From contig CM019218.1 of NCBI GenBank assembly GCA_009741485.1, forward strand, positions 30,774,898-30,838,897: DNA of 64,000 nt, read 5' to 3'. Shown piece by piece: positions 1 through 13,366 of the stretch (position 1 is its first letter; each line of letters opens with the position of its first letter). The DNA is from Malurus cyaneus samueli. Lineage: Eukaryota > Chordata > Aves > Passeriformes > Maluridae. Position numbers and translations under genes: made by a program. Below the pieces are notes generated by a model. It was given only the letters and a program-made list of their open reading frames with translations. It was not told the origin of the DNA and ran no database searches.

Positions 1-1244
1 AGCTTGGTGGTTTATCCAAACAGGACCGGCATCTCCTCGCACACGTTTCAGTAGGACGGCTGGGATGGGTCAGCCAAGGGCGAGCCCGACCATCGGGGAT
101 GCCTTGCTGTGCCACACAATCCTCCAGCTCTGCTCTGTTCCCCAGAGCTCAGCCAATCCTGTAAACTCTCCTGGAAAGAGCACCTCCCAGAATCCAGCAA
201 AACCTCCCCAGGTGGGGTGAATCTGAAGCCCGGGAGCTTTATCTCCTGATCAAGCATAAGGAAAGCTGGTCCACCATTCAGGATCCCTGTCCCACAGCAA
301 TGCCTGCCAAGCCCTGGGGCTGGAGGCACCCACATCGTTTTCCCTGTTGGAATGCAGTGCCTGAAACAGGCAGCGTGGCCCGTGGGAGGACAAGGCAGGC
401 ATGTGGGTTCCTGGTCCCCAGCACTCCCCTGGGACATGTCACATCCCTGTAGAACACAGCAGACACAGCTCTGGGTACAGCGTGTTCATGGCCTGGGGAA
501 GGGTTAGATGATGAGTTAGCTTTTCCCTGCTTCTGCTGTTGGCAATACACGAACTTCCCCAAATTTTCTGAAAAGGGGACTTTTTTCAGTAAAAGTTCTG
601 CACCTCATTCTGAGCGTGTTAGCTCTGAGAAAAGGCTGTGGGAAAATGGTACAGTCTTACAAAACAGAATTGTGCCTTTGCATATTTAGCTTTGGATCTG
701 CTGGTATTAGAAACAAAGTCAGATTTTATTACTTTTTATTTCTTCTAGCCCTGCAGCACCAACATAGACAAGCCATGTAATAAACTGCAGAATCTTTTCT
801 TTATTGAGCACCAGAAGTGGGGTTTTTTTTTTGTTTGTTTGTTTTTTTACTGTATACTGGTTCACCCCTAGCTTTCTAACACACTCTAAGTCACACAAAG
901 TACTTTGTAGCTTCATAAAACTTGTAGTTCTTTTTTATTCAGGTGTACTGCTTTCCAGAGTTAATGTCTATGACTTTAATTCAATTTGCCTGGTGTGCTG
1001 TTGATTTCATCCTCTTACATTTTGCAGGACCTTGCAATATGTCTTTGTACATTATCATTTTTCATCTCAGTCCTGTATTTGAAATCTGCCTGCAATGTTC
1101 TGGTGCTTGAGAAGGGAAGAAGCACCCAGAGCTACAGGTCATCAATGGAAACACAGAAGGATTAACTGGCTGCTGGCTGCAGAGACTACTTCTTGAGACT
1201 CTTCAGATCTCAAGTGGTGAAAAGGGATGCGAAACAATCATCCC

Positions 1245-1264
1245 NNNNNNNNNNNNNNNNNNNN
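1245..1264. other. Assembly gap (20 N)
   Basis: Twenty consecutive N bases. The flanks are ordinary AT-rich intergenic DNA, so the true gap length is unknown. Confidence 0.99.
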
Positions 1265-3579
1265 AACCACCACCATAACCAACACACCTTTAAAATATTT
1301 TGTTGTAACAGTTTGGCCTTTCTTAATAATATAGCTTGGAGGAACAGGCTATCTGGCGGCCTTCCGAAAGTCCTTGTTATGGTATTTAATAAACCCTAGG
1401 GATCATTACACTATAAGTGTGCATCATGTTTACATAGATGCATTGGGCAACCTATTACAAAGGGGTTAAAAGTCATTTCCTTGGATTCTCAAGCAAGATA
1501 AACTCATCCACACCCCGAGGTGAATAGTACTTAAACCTGTGTTTGTATAAAGAAGGCAGTCAAGTTTCCCAGCACCGGGAAAACAGCAGGCATATCTGCT
1601 AGTTATCTCTCACGTTGGGCTTTTAGATGTAAATTTGGAGCAGTAATCGCTGGTCAATGCTCTCTCTGTGTCAGGGCTGGGCGCTGCGGGCCAGCATTTG
1701 CCCGCTGGAAGGCAGGCAGCAGCCCTGCAGAGCCCCTCTCCGCAGGGGCACCGGGCTGGGGACAGCACCCTCTGGCTCCCCACACACCCCCAGAACCCGC
1801 CAGACAGAGCTGGCTGAAAGGGATAAATTCCAGAGTACAAAGAGGTGCTTCAGACCCATTTTACACTGCTCAAACTGCTGCTTGGCTCAACTAGATTAAT
1901 GCCAGGTAATGGAATATTCTAATAGCACCTGAATTAAGCAGGATATTTTTAGCACACGTACGTGTGTGTACATAAACACACCCACCCACCCATGGAAATA
2001 CAGCTGGGGTGACTCTGTTAAGTTTTCTGAGAAAAGGACTCTGGGTTGAGACCAAACACGGAAAACATTACCCAGAAAGTGTTGGAGAAAAAAGGAACAA
2101 AAACCCCTGATGCCTCACGTGCAGTAAAAGTGGCTGTTCCGTCCATCACAGACACACAAACAGGAAACAGTTTCCCTCGTCATGCCTCAGAGAGACCGCT
2201 GGAACAAAACACGGTGACTTGCTATACCGAAAAAACCGCAGCGGGATCTCAGGCGAGAATCCCCAAATCCAAACCACCTCACATCAACCTGTTGCAACGG
2301 ATGGGGGCAAAAGGAACAGCCCTGCAGAAAGAAAGCTGGGGTTTAAACATTGCAGGCACTCAGGCCACCTCGTTTAAAAGCTGCAGTGTGCAGTGTAAAT
2401 AGCTGCAGACTGCTTTTCCTCCCTGACACAACAAGTTGCTTCTTGCTTCCACCTTCTCGAATTTCCGCATAGCCCACAGGCAAAACGAAGTGCCTTTGGT
2501 TCGGAAAGCAGAGCGTTCCTTCCCAGCATCAAAGGGGCATGGGGAGTGTGTGCTGGCTGCTTCACACACACACCAAGGTGCATTTCTTGCTAGAGGCTTC
2601 CAGAGCTGTCTGTGCAGTCACTTGCCTCAGCCTGCTCGGTTCATTAGCACACAGAGGTGTGTTCCCCGTTAAACCAACATTACATCACCTGCCATGCTGG
2701 AAGTCAGCTGCCCAGCTCCTCACACGGGGGATGCGGGGCTCTGCCAAGTTCCTTGGGCGTCACTTTTCTTTCTTCCTTATTTCATGGCCTGTGCGTTGGG
2801 TTTTTTCCTCTTTCAATATTTGCTTCCGAGAAAAGATGAGGTGTGACGGGTGTGGGGTGGATTGCACCGGCGCTGCTGTGTGAAGCAAAGGGATCCATCC
2901 GTAGGGAAGACATGTGTTGTTTATTAGCAGCTCACATGACCCCAGCAATCCCAAAGCAATACGGCGGCACCAGCAGCACCGTGACTGCAGAATTACCCTC
3001 TGTGTAATGGCAGAGCAGGCCCAGCTTGGGCATCCACATGGCTCCAAGGACAACAACACCTCATTTCACATCTCCCATTGAAAGCTTTTGTAAGGAGTCA
3101 AGTACCCACATGGGATTAGAATAATAATAATCTCTTGCATTCCAGTGCAAAAAATAGGGTGTGAAATCAAGCAGCTTATCAGTGGTCACAACTACTACCA
3201 CACCAAGTCCTCAGCTGCTTTCTTCCATTCAACAAACTAAAAGAAAAATTATGCAGGCATTACCACACCAGGAACATAGCTCTTCATCTTGCTTTTTCCC
3301 AGAGGAAATTTGGTATTTTTCTGCCAAAGACCTGTGGAAGCTGCTTGCCTGGATGTAGAGGGGTGCTAGAGGAAACCAGGCCAGCCCCCAGCCCCAAGCC
3401 ATGCCTGGAGAGGAGTGCAGCTCCCCATCTATGAGCTGGGGAGCTCGGAAGGGCTCATGGCAGAATATAACTGCAGAAGCTCCTTTTTATCAGTGAACTC
3501 AGCAGCCATGGCTCCAAGTACACAGCTCTGACCTATTTCACCAGGCACACACGCCAGCTCTGCACCGGCGTCAGCCCAG

Positions 3580-3587
3580 TGACGTCA
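3580..3587. promoter_or_regulatory. Full palindromic CRE (TGACGTCA)
   Basis: An exact TGACGTCA octamer followed by GCG, the consensus for CREB/ATF dimers. It lies far from any promoter I can support, so function is uncertain. Because CpG is depleted in such DNA, an intact copy is less common than base composition alone predicts, but one or two in 64 kb can still be chance. Confidence 0.3.
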
Positions 3588-6500
3588 GCGGGATTACTCC
3601 ATCCCCACTTTAGATAAAACTCGGGCATAAAGAAGACTCACTGAGGAGGAAGATGCTCTTGTGACATATTTCATAGCCCAGACACTCTTGCTGGAGAATA
3701 AATTCAGGGGTTTTACGTTTTTTCCTTTTATGTCTCCAAGTGTTTGTCCTTTGGGGGCTCTCAGCACCGAGCCAGTGTGTTGCCCCTCAGTGTGTGTGTT
3801 CACAGCGTCCCCCACAGAGGAGACATCCCAGTCAACAAGTGACTGAGTTGCAATGCCTGACATATCCAAGTGAACCAACACCAGTGAAAGTGCCCTGGAT
3901 TAAGGGCTGCTGGGGTGAGAAGGGGGTGGTGGAAAAGCCAGGGAGCTTCACCAGGATCAGGGACTGTGGCTTGTCTGTAGCACCATGTGGCCATTACCTC
4001 ATCCCTTCTTGATCAGGTCCTGCAGGACAATGCCAAGGGCCCACAAAGGTGAGCCTCTGGGCTCACGTGAAGCAAGGTAGGGGAAACTCATCCCCATTTC
4101 GCTTATTAGTGCTGTATTGGGTGGTCTTTCCTGCTTTTGCCTCCAGATTGAGCTATTTTCTTTTTCTCTGTTTTGTTTTGTTGATCTGTTTTCCCTCCTG
4201 GTTTATTCTCATGCCCTTTCTCCATTCATTCCATTCACTCCCATTTGTCGGTGGGCACACGGATCTTTGGCCAGCCCTTTAATTATCAGTTATGGGGATG
4301 CTAGAAGCCAGGCCAGCAGAGCCTCTGGAACAACGTTAAATGAAGCAGAAGGTGAGATTGGAAAGATGTCCAGAAGCAGCGTGAGCTTGTGGTATCAGAT
4401 GCGGAAGATAAAACCTTTGGTTTAAGTGGAACTGCTGCCAACAGCAATGCGGTGTGCTCCTGCCAGAGGATGGGTGTGCCTCCATGCCTCAGCCAAGGGA
4501 TTTCCAAACCTCCTGCAGCAAGGATCAGGATAGGCTGTGCAGGCAGTTTAAACCTAAAGCCATCGTTGCTGTTGACTCCCCATCTCATAAAGCTACACTC
4601 AGAGCTCAGGAAGAATGAAAGCCCAGATTCCTATGATGAGAAAAAGCCAGGCTTATGATGCTGGTGAAACCATAACTCAGTCCCTGCCACATGCACGCTA
4701 CGGCCTTTTCTTGCCCACGACCCTGCAGGAAGCCTGCTGCAGAGCAGTGCTCTGGGATATGGGACAATGTCAGGGGCAGGAGAGAACCCTTCTGCCCTCA
4801 CCTCCCCTCCTGCGCCTCAAATGGGGCGGATGTCTCAGAGAGCAAGTAGAATGTGATCACATAATTACAGACTGTGCTAGGATACATGCTCACAGTGTAA
4901 GAGCAGAATTAAGGCTGAGCAGGCAGTCACAAGCACCATTACATCATTACATTAATCTCTCCTTGGCTGGCCAGGAGGGACCTCATCCTGTTCCCACTGA
5001 AGCCAGAAGACCATCCCTCTATCAGCTTGAGTGAAAGCTGGCTCAGCTCGCCCCAAGGCTCATTTATTGCTGCAGTCGAGGCTGTACCCTTGAATTCATT
5101 AAACTTTCCAAGCATAACTCATATACCACACCTAACACACTTTGGTGCAAGTAGAGACTTCAGCTGGGCTGCTGTGGGTAGTGGAGTGTGAGGGGAACTT
5201 GCTGTGCCACCGTGCTCGCCCTACCTGTTGAGCCTGTTGAGCTGTTAATTGTCCTCAGCAGCTGCTCAGGAGTGAGGAAGGGCTGCTCCTGCCCTGCACA
5301 GCCGCAGCCAAACCACAGCAGCTCCTTAGGGCTGTTTCCCCACCCTGGTGCACAGGAGAGCAGGGCAGGGGTGGCTGGGCAGCTGGGTCGGGATCTGGTG
5401 GAAGGTCCACCCTTCCCCGTGCCCACTGACCCTTGTGTCCCCAGGACAGAGCAGCCGTGGGACAGCAGTGGCAGGGGCTGAACAGAGACGTGCTCCGTGC
5501 CAGCGCCGTGTCACCAGGCCAGTGCTCCTTGGGGCCCAACGGCTGCTGCGCTGCGGGCTCGCTCCTCAGAGCACATCTCCTGGCCTCCACCACTTGCCCA
5601 ACCTCTCAGCATTTCCTTGCAGGACATGTGCCTAAATATGTGCCTTTTTTTCCCCCTTCCACTTCTGTATCCTGCATTTTAACTTTTTTGAAAAGGGGTC
5701 GAATGTGTCACATCTACAGAGAATCCTCCAGTGGGGGATAACCTAAAGACAGGCAACCATCACATGTGAACCCATCTTAACCTCAACCCTCTTCATTTGT
5801 TTCTTCAAAATATTGCACACAGTCATTGGAATTTTCCTTCACAACAACCTCCCAGGTGGCCTTTTTATCACCTCAGGAAACCTCTTACCATTTCTGACAT
5901 CTCTGCCCCCGTGGTTTCCCATGTTGCTGATTTCAGAGTTGCACGCATCAAAGTGATGAAGACACACCTCACTCTAGGGACAGAGAAGCATTATCACTCC
6001 CAAAAAAATCATGTGCAAACTGTCCAGTTCAGCCTTTGACTTTGAGAAACAAATTATTCCTCATTCCAACAGACTGAGGATGCTTTTCTTGTTATTTCAT
6101 TTAATGTTCTCCTTTGTTTAATTTAAACTGATCTGTTTTAACTCTTTTCTTGTATCATATGAAAGAACACCATCATCTTTTTCTGTTTTTTCCATGAAGG
6201 AACAGACGAGGTCATTTTATATTGCTCTTCATACCGTTGTTTTGAATGAAGTATTCCAGTGTTTGTGGCTCTGCAGTCCACACACACAGAACAGAGGTGG
6301 AGAGGCATAAATTAAAAAAAACCAAAAATCAAAACCAAATGCAACAAGTGAAAGAAACTGAAAGGAAAAGGAGTGGAAAGGGCAAGAGAGAAACTCAAAA
6401 ATATACAAAGCATATGTACACACGTGTGCAAGTTCATGTACATCGGCATACTGAGGCGTGCGCTCCCCATCACCAGAGAAGCCTGATGTCGAGGCAGATG

Positions 6501-8029
6501 TTCAGCTGTTTCTAATACACAGAACAGAAGAACTCTGGCTGAAGAAACATTTTGTTTTAACAATGAGTCATCCATGAGAAAAATGTGGGTGTAGCTTTCA
6601 GGGAGGGGGCTGGGGGAGGCTTATGAAGTCTAATTTTGCAAACCCCCATATAGAAAGATGCATGACGTTGATCAAGACACAAAGTGCGTCCCTCCCTCCC
6701 TCCCAGACATGACTGAGGGTAATCAGCTCCCGTTGAGAGCTTGATTGCAACATTAGCCTTGTGCTCGATGTGTCGCGCCCTCGAGAGACCCCCTGAGAGG
6801 GGCAGTGGGAAAGCTCAGGGTTGGCCTCACCACGGTAGCCCCAGGCACAGGACCCTGCTGGTACCAGCTTTGGGCGATGCCCGATGCAAGGACCAATCTG
6901 TACTGGCCTCACCTTGATCACCACTGATCATCTGGAATTTTTTCCAACTCTTCTCTGACCAAATTTTTATACAGTTCTGACACATCGGCACTAATATTCA
7001 TGTTTTACCTAAGCATCAGTTGGTCTTGAGGGCCAGATTTCTGCTGCTGGACAGATCTTCCTAAATCTGGCGTAGTTCAGATTTCCTTTGGTGTCAATGA
7101 GAACAGGTCCCCAGGCTTGAGGGTTTCCTTCCAGCCCCTTCATCAGCACAAGCACCAAACACTTACCAGGAGCCATTATCCATAAGCAGAGGCTGGGAAT
7201 TGTAAACACCCTCTCAGGTTGTGAAATGCCCATTGATTCTCCGGAAGAAAGGTGGCTGTTGCTTGGGAATGACAGCCTGAAGATCAGGCTTTCTCCCTTA
7301 GCTATCCTGGAACATTTCTATGGGAGCATAAATTCTGCTCTGAGACTCTGACACTGAGGTGTCCCAGTTTTCTCACCAATTAACTGGAGTGACTAAAACA
7401 GACCAGACTTCTCTGGAAGGGCTAAATGTGCATGGGTGCTGCACTGAGCACTCTGATGGTTAGTATTTTTCTGATGGGGAAACCCACTGAGAACACGACT
7501 TACATTATTGTTAATTATTCCTTGGTGTGGTTCAAGAGGCACAGCCAAGAACAGCAGTAAAGTCAGCAGCAGATCACTTACCTTGACCAAATCTAGGACA
7601 GTGTCAAATTCCCTTCCAGGGAAAAGGTAAGGGCTTCCTTTGGCAAATTAAAAAAGGGCTGACTGATAGGGACCACCACAAATACTTTATAGGCAACCAT
7701 GCTTTTGGCTCCTTTAAGATGGACTGTCTGGCTTAGTGATGGAGTGGCTGAATCTTCTAACTCTGTTATACCCGTGTGACTGTAGATAAATGCTTTCTTA
7801 CACTAATTACAATATTTCTTATAAACGCCAGGATTGTGAGAGGGGATTTGTCTCTAGGTCTTTTCTGACTGTCAAGTTCCAGGGTTTGTGATTCACTTTA
7901 GGAAAACAAGGGTGGTTGAAAAAAAAAAAAGTTGTTTTCAGCTGTGTGGTGATGAAATACAGTAACTGAAAATGCTGTGGGTTTTGAGGTTGGATTTTGA
8001 GATTAAAATATTGTTGGGTTCAGGATAGG

Positions 8030-8135
8030 ATTGGCTGGCAAAATGAGTTACAGTAAGACATTGTGCTTTCACCTCTAGAAAGCCGAGTTCAAGCCCTGTT
8101 TAAGATCACAAAACCAGTAAGCAGTTCAGAATGAT
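8030..8135 (+). mobile_element. Possible tRNA-related SINE fragment
   Basis: A segment with an A-box-like stretch near 8,033-8,045 and, about 50 bases on, a B-box-like GTTCAAGCCC (near 8,089) resembles the head of an old tRNA-derived SINE. No target-site duplication or poly(A) tail is visible and the match is short. It could equally be coincidence; a repeat-library comparison would settle it. Confidence 0.25.
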
Positions 8136-11100
8136 TAACAGTTTCTGAAGGAGCATGAGGCAGGACTGAACACACAGGGGCCAGGAAGGTCTGCTTAGAT
8201 TCCCACCCCCAGCACAGCCTCTTTGGGGTCCCAGCTGCAAGCAGAGGAGGGCACTGCAGGGAAAGGAGATCTCTGCTGGTGTGCAGACAGGTGGAGCAAA
8301 GATCCCCATCACAGGAGATGCTGCAGGTCTGGGTGAGGGCTGTGCAGCCGTGTGGTCATGGCAATGCCACATGCTCCACATAGGCCACCCACACCATCAC
8401 CTTGATCTCCTTTTGTGCCAGTCATTCCAATTAGTCTGTGACAAGCAGGCATGACCCTGCTACTTCTGAAAAATGGCGCAACATCAGGTGCTCTTGGGCA
8501 TTTCTTCCTGTCTTAGGTATCCAGTTCAATCCTTAAATCAAGGATATTTCATTTTGCAATTTGTTTGCAATAAACATCTCATGCTGCTGATTCAAACAGC
8601 AAAGTTGCAGAAACACTGCTGGGAATCCTCTTGATTTTCCCCACACACTTTCCGCTTGAGCCTACCTTAACAAGATGTGTGCTCTCACCAAAAACGCAGC
8701 TCACATACACTCAGCCCAGAGAGCTGTCATCAGTTTTGGTGCCTTCCAAACTGCTAAATGCAAAGCCTTGCACCCAAGCAGATTTGCACCTCTGTTGTGG
8801 AGCTATCAAGACCAAACGCCAGCCATGTACCACTTGAAATAAAGTGTAGATAGGATGCAAAGTGGTACCCCAGCTCTGGTCTTGGGTGTCTGCAGTTACT
8901 CTAAGCACAGTTAATGTGGTTACAGTTAGCAGAAGGTTACAGATCTACCCACGAGTTACTAGCTATGTTCAGATCTTCTTATCTAGCTATCTGAAAATAC
9001 AACTGAGCTTTTCTCACACCATATTACCAGGTATTTTCTGTTACTTCTGGGATTTTGCGAAGTACTGTCACAGTGGTTTTTTCTTTGTTTGGTTTTTTTT
9101 TTTCTTCCTCAACTTGAATGATTCCTAGAATGAAACAAGAATTCAATCCAATTTGAACTGGAGTACCCTTTTGTACTAAACTGTTTTCTTTTAACACTTG
9201 CAGATCTTCCCTCACTTTCTAAAGTTTATCTGTAAGTTTGGCTTACATGAGGAGTTACAAACCAAATCAAAACCACAAGATGATTCCGAAATGCTGTATG
9301 GAGTTGGGTATAATTTGATCCATTTTTCAGACTGGTCCTCACTGCTGTGTAGAGCAGAGCCTGACTCTAGCCCTGTCTCTCCTAGGGTAACCATCAGTTC
9401 ACAGCATCATTCACAGGAACTTCTCCAAGCTCAGCTTAGCTAATCCATGCTACAGAGGAACTGTACCCATTTATTTTGTTCTTGAGTATAGAAAAACCTA
9501 TCCAAGGCTCTGGCTAACCCAGAAAGCAATTAACAAATCCATTCAATTTCTGCGGTAAGAAAATATTGGGTCCAGTAACATACCAGTCAGATGGCACTGC
9601 CAGAAATCCTTTTCTGTGTTTTCCTCATCCTGGGGGCCAGACTCTTTTCCCCCACAACACTTGAATGTCTCCAAAATTTGGTTTTAGGAGTAGCACTGGA
9701 AAACCAGCAAATTCAGGTCAGTCCTGGCAGAGGTTTACAGCATTCCAGTGTGTCTCCTTACAGAGACATTATCTTTTCCAGCAAGGTGCCCCAGCACACA
9801 CTCCTGCTGCCAGTTGCTGTGACAGTGCAGCAGGGAGAGTCAGACGCTCATTACATTGTGGGCCATTCAGCTTTTTATGGGAAGCAACCAACACCCAAAA
9901 CTGCACCCAGAAACCTATGAGCCATAGGACTATTTCCTGGAGGGACATGGGCTTCACGTGCCCCCAGGAGATAACCCCTTGGACAAATGCACTGTGCTTC
10001 TGCAGTGGCTGCCATCTCTGAGAGGGTTTAGGATGTGACCTCAAGAAGGACCAGTGCAGCAGTCTAAATGTGTCAGGCTGGGAAATGTGGACAATGCCCC
10101 ATCAAAGGGCAGTGTAGCACAACTGTGGCCCTTTCCAGCAGAAAGTTTCTCAGTGTATCATTACTTCTGTATTGGCCTTTCTTGAACTGCCCAAGTTAAG
10201 TCCCTGTTTTCCCAGCACTCTCCATGGGATAGCACAGCTCCAGGGAAGCTTAGGGTCGGTCTCCTTGAGAAACACCCAGGCTTGGCTGCTGGTGGATGAA
10301 GATTCACAGATAGGTGGCCTGTTGGTCTAATCCCATATAACCTTGTCTGTGTCTGGGGCAGAAGCTCCGCTTTTCTCCCAGATATGATCTTTTTGGAATG
10401 GAAAGCCAAGGCAGAGTGTGCATGACTGCTGAGGCAGACCAGACTGCTCACCCAGATCAGAGCCAGGGTGTCCCCAGCTGTGCCACAGAGCCTCCCTGTG
10501 CCAGCAGCCACAGCCTCTGCAGAGTCACAGGGGCTGAGAGGCAGCGTGGCTACCAACACCCAGGACATCCCGTTCCCAAAGTCCTGGCTGGCGCTGAGGA
10601 GAGGGTGATGAGAGCAGCCTGTGGAAGGGGTGTGCTGCTGCCAGCAGCATTCCACACCCTGCCAGCAGGCCCCACCTGGCACTGGCACAGGGAGCAGCAC
10701 TCCTGACAGACACCACAGCTCCCGGGCTATCCTCCCACCGGGAGGCTGGAGCCTGCAAGGACGCCTCTTTGTGCCCCGGGGCACGGAGTGGCACAGCTCC
10801 CAAAACCCCAGTTCAGGGAGAAGTGGGGCAATGGCTGAGGTGTCACCAGTCCCTCCCATCGCAGACGGGCATTAGCACAGCACCGCTGCGGTGACACGTC
10901 TCCCAGCACCTGCAGCTAAAATGATCTGCAGCGGGCAGGTAAGGATGCATTTCCCACAAGGGAAAAGCAGCAGGGGCCATGGCACTCCCATCCCTCCATT
11001 TGGCAAGCAGGAGTAATGAGGTGGGGTTCTCTACTGAGGGCTCTGTTTTGATGCCAGACACAAGGTACGATTCCTATTACAGCTCTCATTTCCATGCCCC

Positions 11101-11880
11101 GTTGTTTAATCCGAGTGCGTCATTGCAGCCTCACATCACAGGCATGTGAGCTGGGAACTGCAGCTGGGGTTGGGTCACACACAGCACCTCAGCAGTGACT
11201 TTGGATCCAGCACCACTGGACCCTGACACAGTCCAAAATCCAGGACAAACTCCAGCACTGAAGGGATTACATGCAGTCATTGGAACCACATCCACCCATT
11301 GCACTGCAGCCCCCTGAGACGTGGAAATTTTGCAGGAAACATCCTGGCGAGCGCCTTGGAGGGGAGGACAGGACTGTTCCTGGTGTGCATGGATTGCATG
11401 GGCAGGAAAGGACAGGGAGGGGCTGAAGGAGGCAGGTGCTGGCCATGTCCTACCTGCATAGACCCCGCTCAGTCACCGGCCCTGCCTCAGCACGGTGTGC
11501 CGTGTGGGCAGGGCTGACAAAACCCAAAAAGCTCCTTTCAAGGCAAAGGGCTTGCATTCAGGCACAACTTGCACTTCTTTCTCCCAGCATACATCTGGTG
11601 TCAAGACAAAAATTCCTTTAAACTTTTTTATTGTTTTTTTTCACTTGAAAATACCTCAAGGGGAATTCCGAATACCTCACTGTATGGGTTTATTGGTATT
11701 TATAACTGAGCTGCAGTAGCAGAGTTGTGTGAATATTGAGTAATGTTCCAGGCAGAACTTAAATAAAAATAATTGCATTTCCTCCCTCATCGAACAGAAC
11801 CTGCTTCCCCACCTAAACAGTAATTCCCTATTCAGGGAAGCACCCGGGGCTTAATCTGTTCATTTCCTTCTCTTTTATTG

Positions 11881-11904
11881 TCTTTTTTTTTTTTTTTTTT
11901 TTTT
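11881..11904. repeat. Poly(T) tract
   Basis: An uninterrupted T run of about 24 bases followed by CCCC. It may be the tail of a reverse-oriented retroposed element, but I see no recognisable body beside it. Confidence 0.8.
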
Positions 11905-13358
11905 CCCCAAAGGGTGTTCCATTTTGAAATTATTAAAATGCAACCAAACCCAATGTCAGAAAATAATTCAAAAATGAAAACCAGTATTTAAATACTGCTA
12001 CACCTAAGAATGGCAATGGTTTTCAGTATCTTCTGATAAAGCCACCAGCAAACATGATACATTTTTTCTGGCCTGAAGTAGCACAGAATCAATTTTCTAC
12101 ACAAAATAATGTGCCCAGCACTATTTGAGATTGTCTTCTTAGTATTAAATTATTCGAGTAACACTCATGAAAAACGTGGCTTTGATATCAACTCCGTGGA
12201 AGCAGAAGACTTTTGTTTGATTAATGATTCACAGTGTCAAAAAAAGCAGCCCTGACTTTCCTCCTCTGTGGACAACACAGTCCCCCAGAGGGCCTGGGAG
12301 GCAGCCAGGGTGAAGGGGAATTCTGTTTCCATGACTCATCCATTCCTGGGCTGCAGCGGAGACAGCCAGCAAGTGGTCAATCAGTGGCAATTGTCATGGG
12401 GAGCTGCTGATGTGGATGCTCAGACCATCAGCATATTTCACAAGAGCCATTCAAAAGCGCTTCCTCTGCAGGAAAGTGGGACCAGAAGCTGTCTCTAAAC
12501 CTGAAAAGTTCTACCCGTATTTCTTACCAAACCCTTACCTCAAAAACCTTGCACTGTGTTGTCTATTTAAAAGTGGGGTTTTTACAGTATTTTTAGCAAT
12601 GATGAGAGTAAATCAACCAAAGTGGTAACTGAGTAATACAGCAGAGCCAGGTAAGAGCAAGGGATGTATACATCAGGCAGAGAAAAACAAGTGAGCTTCA
12701 GAGAGGGAATATTTTAGAAAGTATTGTAGGGGAAGGCATTTTAAAATTACTCCATTTTCTAATCAAGTCTTTTTGTAAGTCTTCCCCCTATGGCACACTG
12801 TGTTCTCAGTGCTCCTTAAAGTTCAAAAAGACAAATACGTTCAACAGAATAGACAATAGCAATATGCCTCAAAAACCACTAGAAGTTCCCCACACTTGTT
12901 CTGGGAGGCTTCCAGCAGTCCCACAACAGAGCTGAATTTATCTAACGCTCTATCTTAAAAAACAAGTCTTATTTCCACCATGCCGTGCATGGCCCGGGGG
13001 TGGCTGCTGGGCTCAAAGCGGGCTGTAAATGGACACTTAGCACCCGTGTGCTGGATGGCCCTGCTTTTGTGGCTATGCATGCATCCAGCATTTCAATCCG
13101 GCTTGATTTCCCTCTGAAAGCTTGCACTGCAACTAAAACCAAACCAACCAACACTCAAACATTAAAAGCAGGGGGTGTTCTCAGAACAATTTCACTTGTG
13201 CTAGGTTCCTGTACAAATACAAAGGCTGCTCTCGAATTAATATGGTCCCATATGATCTTCTTTAGTCCAAGGCATAAGGAAGCAGCTCCAGAAGACTGGT
13301 AATATTTTTCCATGGTGCTATCCAGGTTTGAAATAACTGGGGTGTGGTAAATCTATGC

Positions 13359-13366
13359 TGACGTCA
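13359..13366. promoter_or_regulatory. Full palindromic CRE (TGACGTCA)
   Basis: A second exact TGACGTCA octamer, in AT-rich intergenic DNA about 11 kb beyond the ZFP36L1 stop codon. It would bind CREB/ATF or Jun/ATF dimers if accessible. There is no nearby gene start, so it would have to act as a distal element. Confidence 0.3.

Noticed and set aside
10161..10859. 232-codon minus-strand frame
   Set aside because: No recognised domain, overlapped by frames on the other strand, locally GC-rich, no splice or promoter context.
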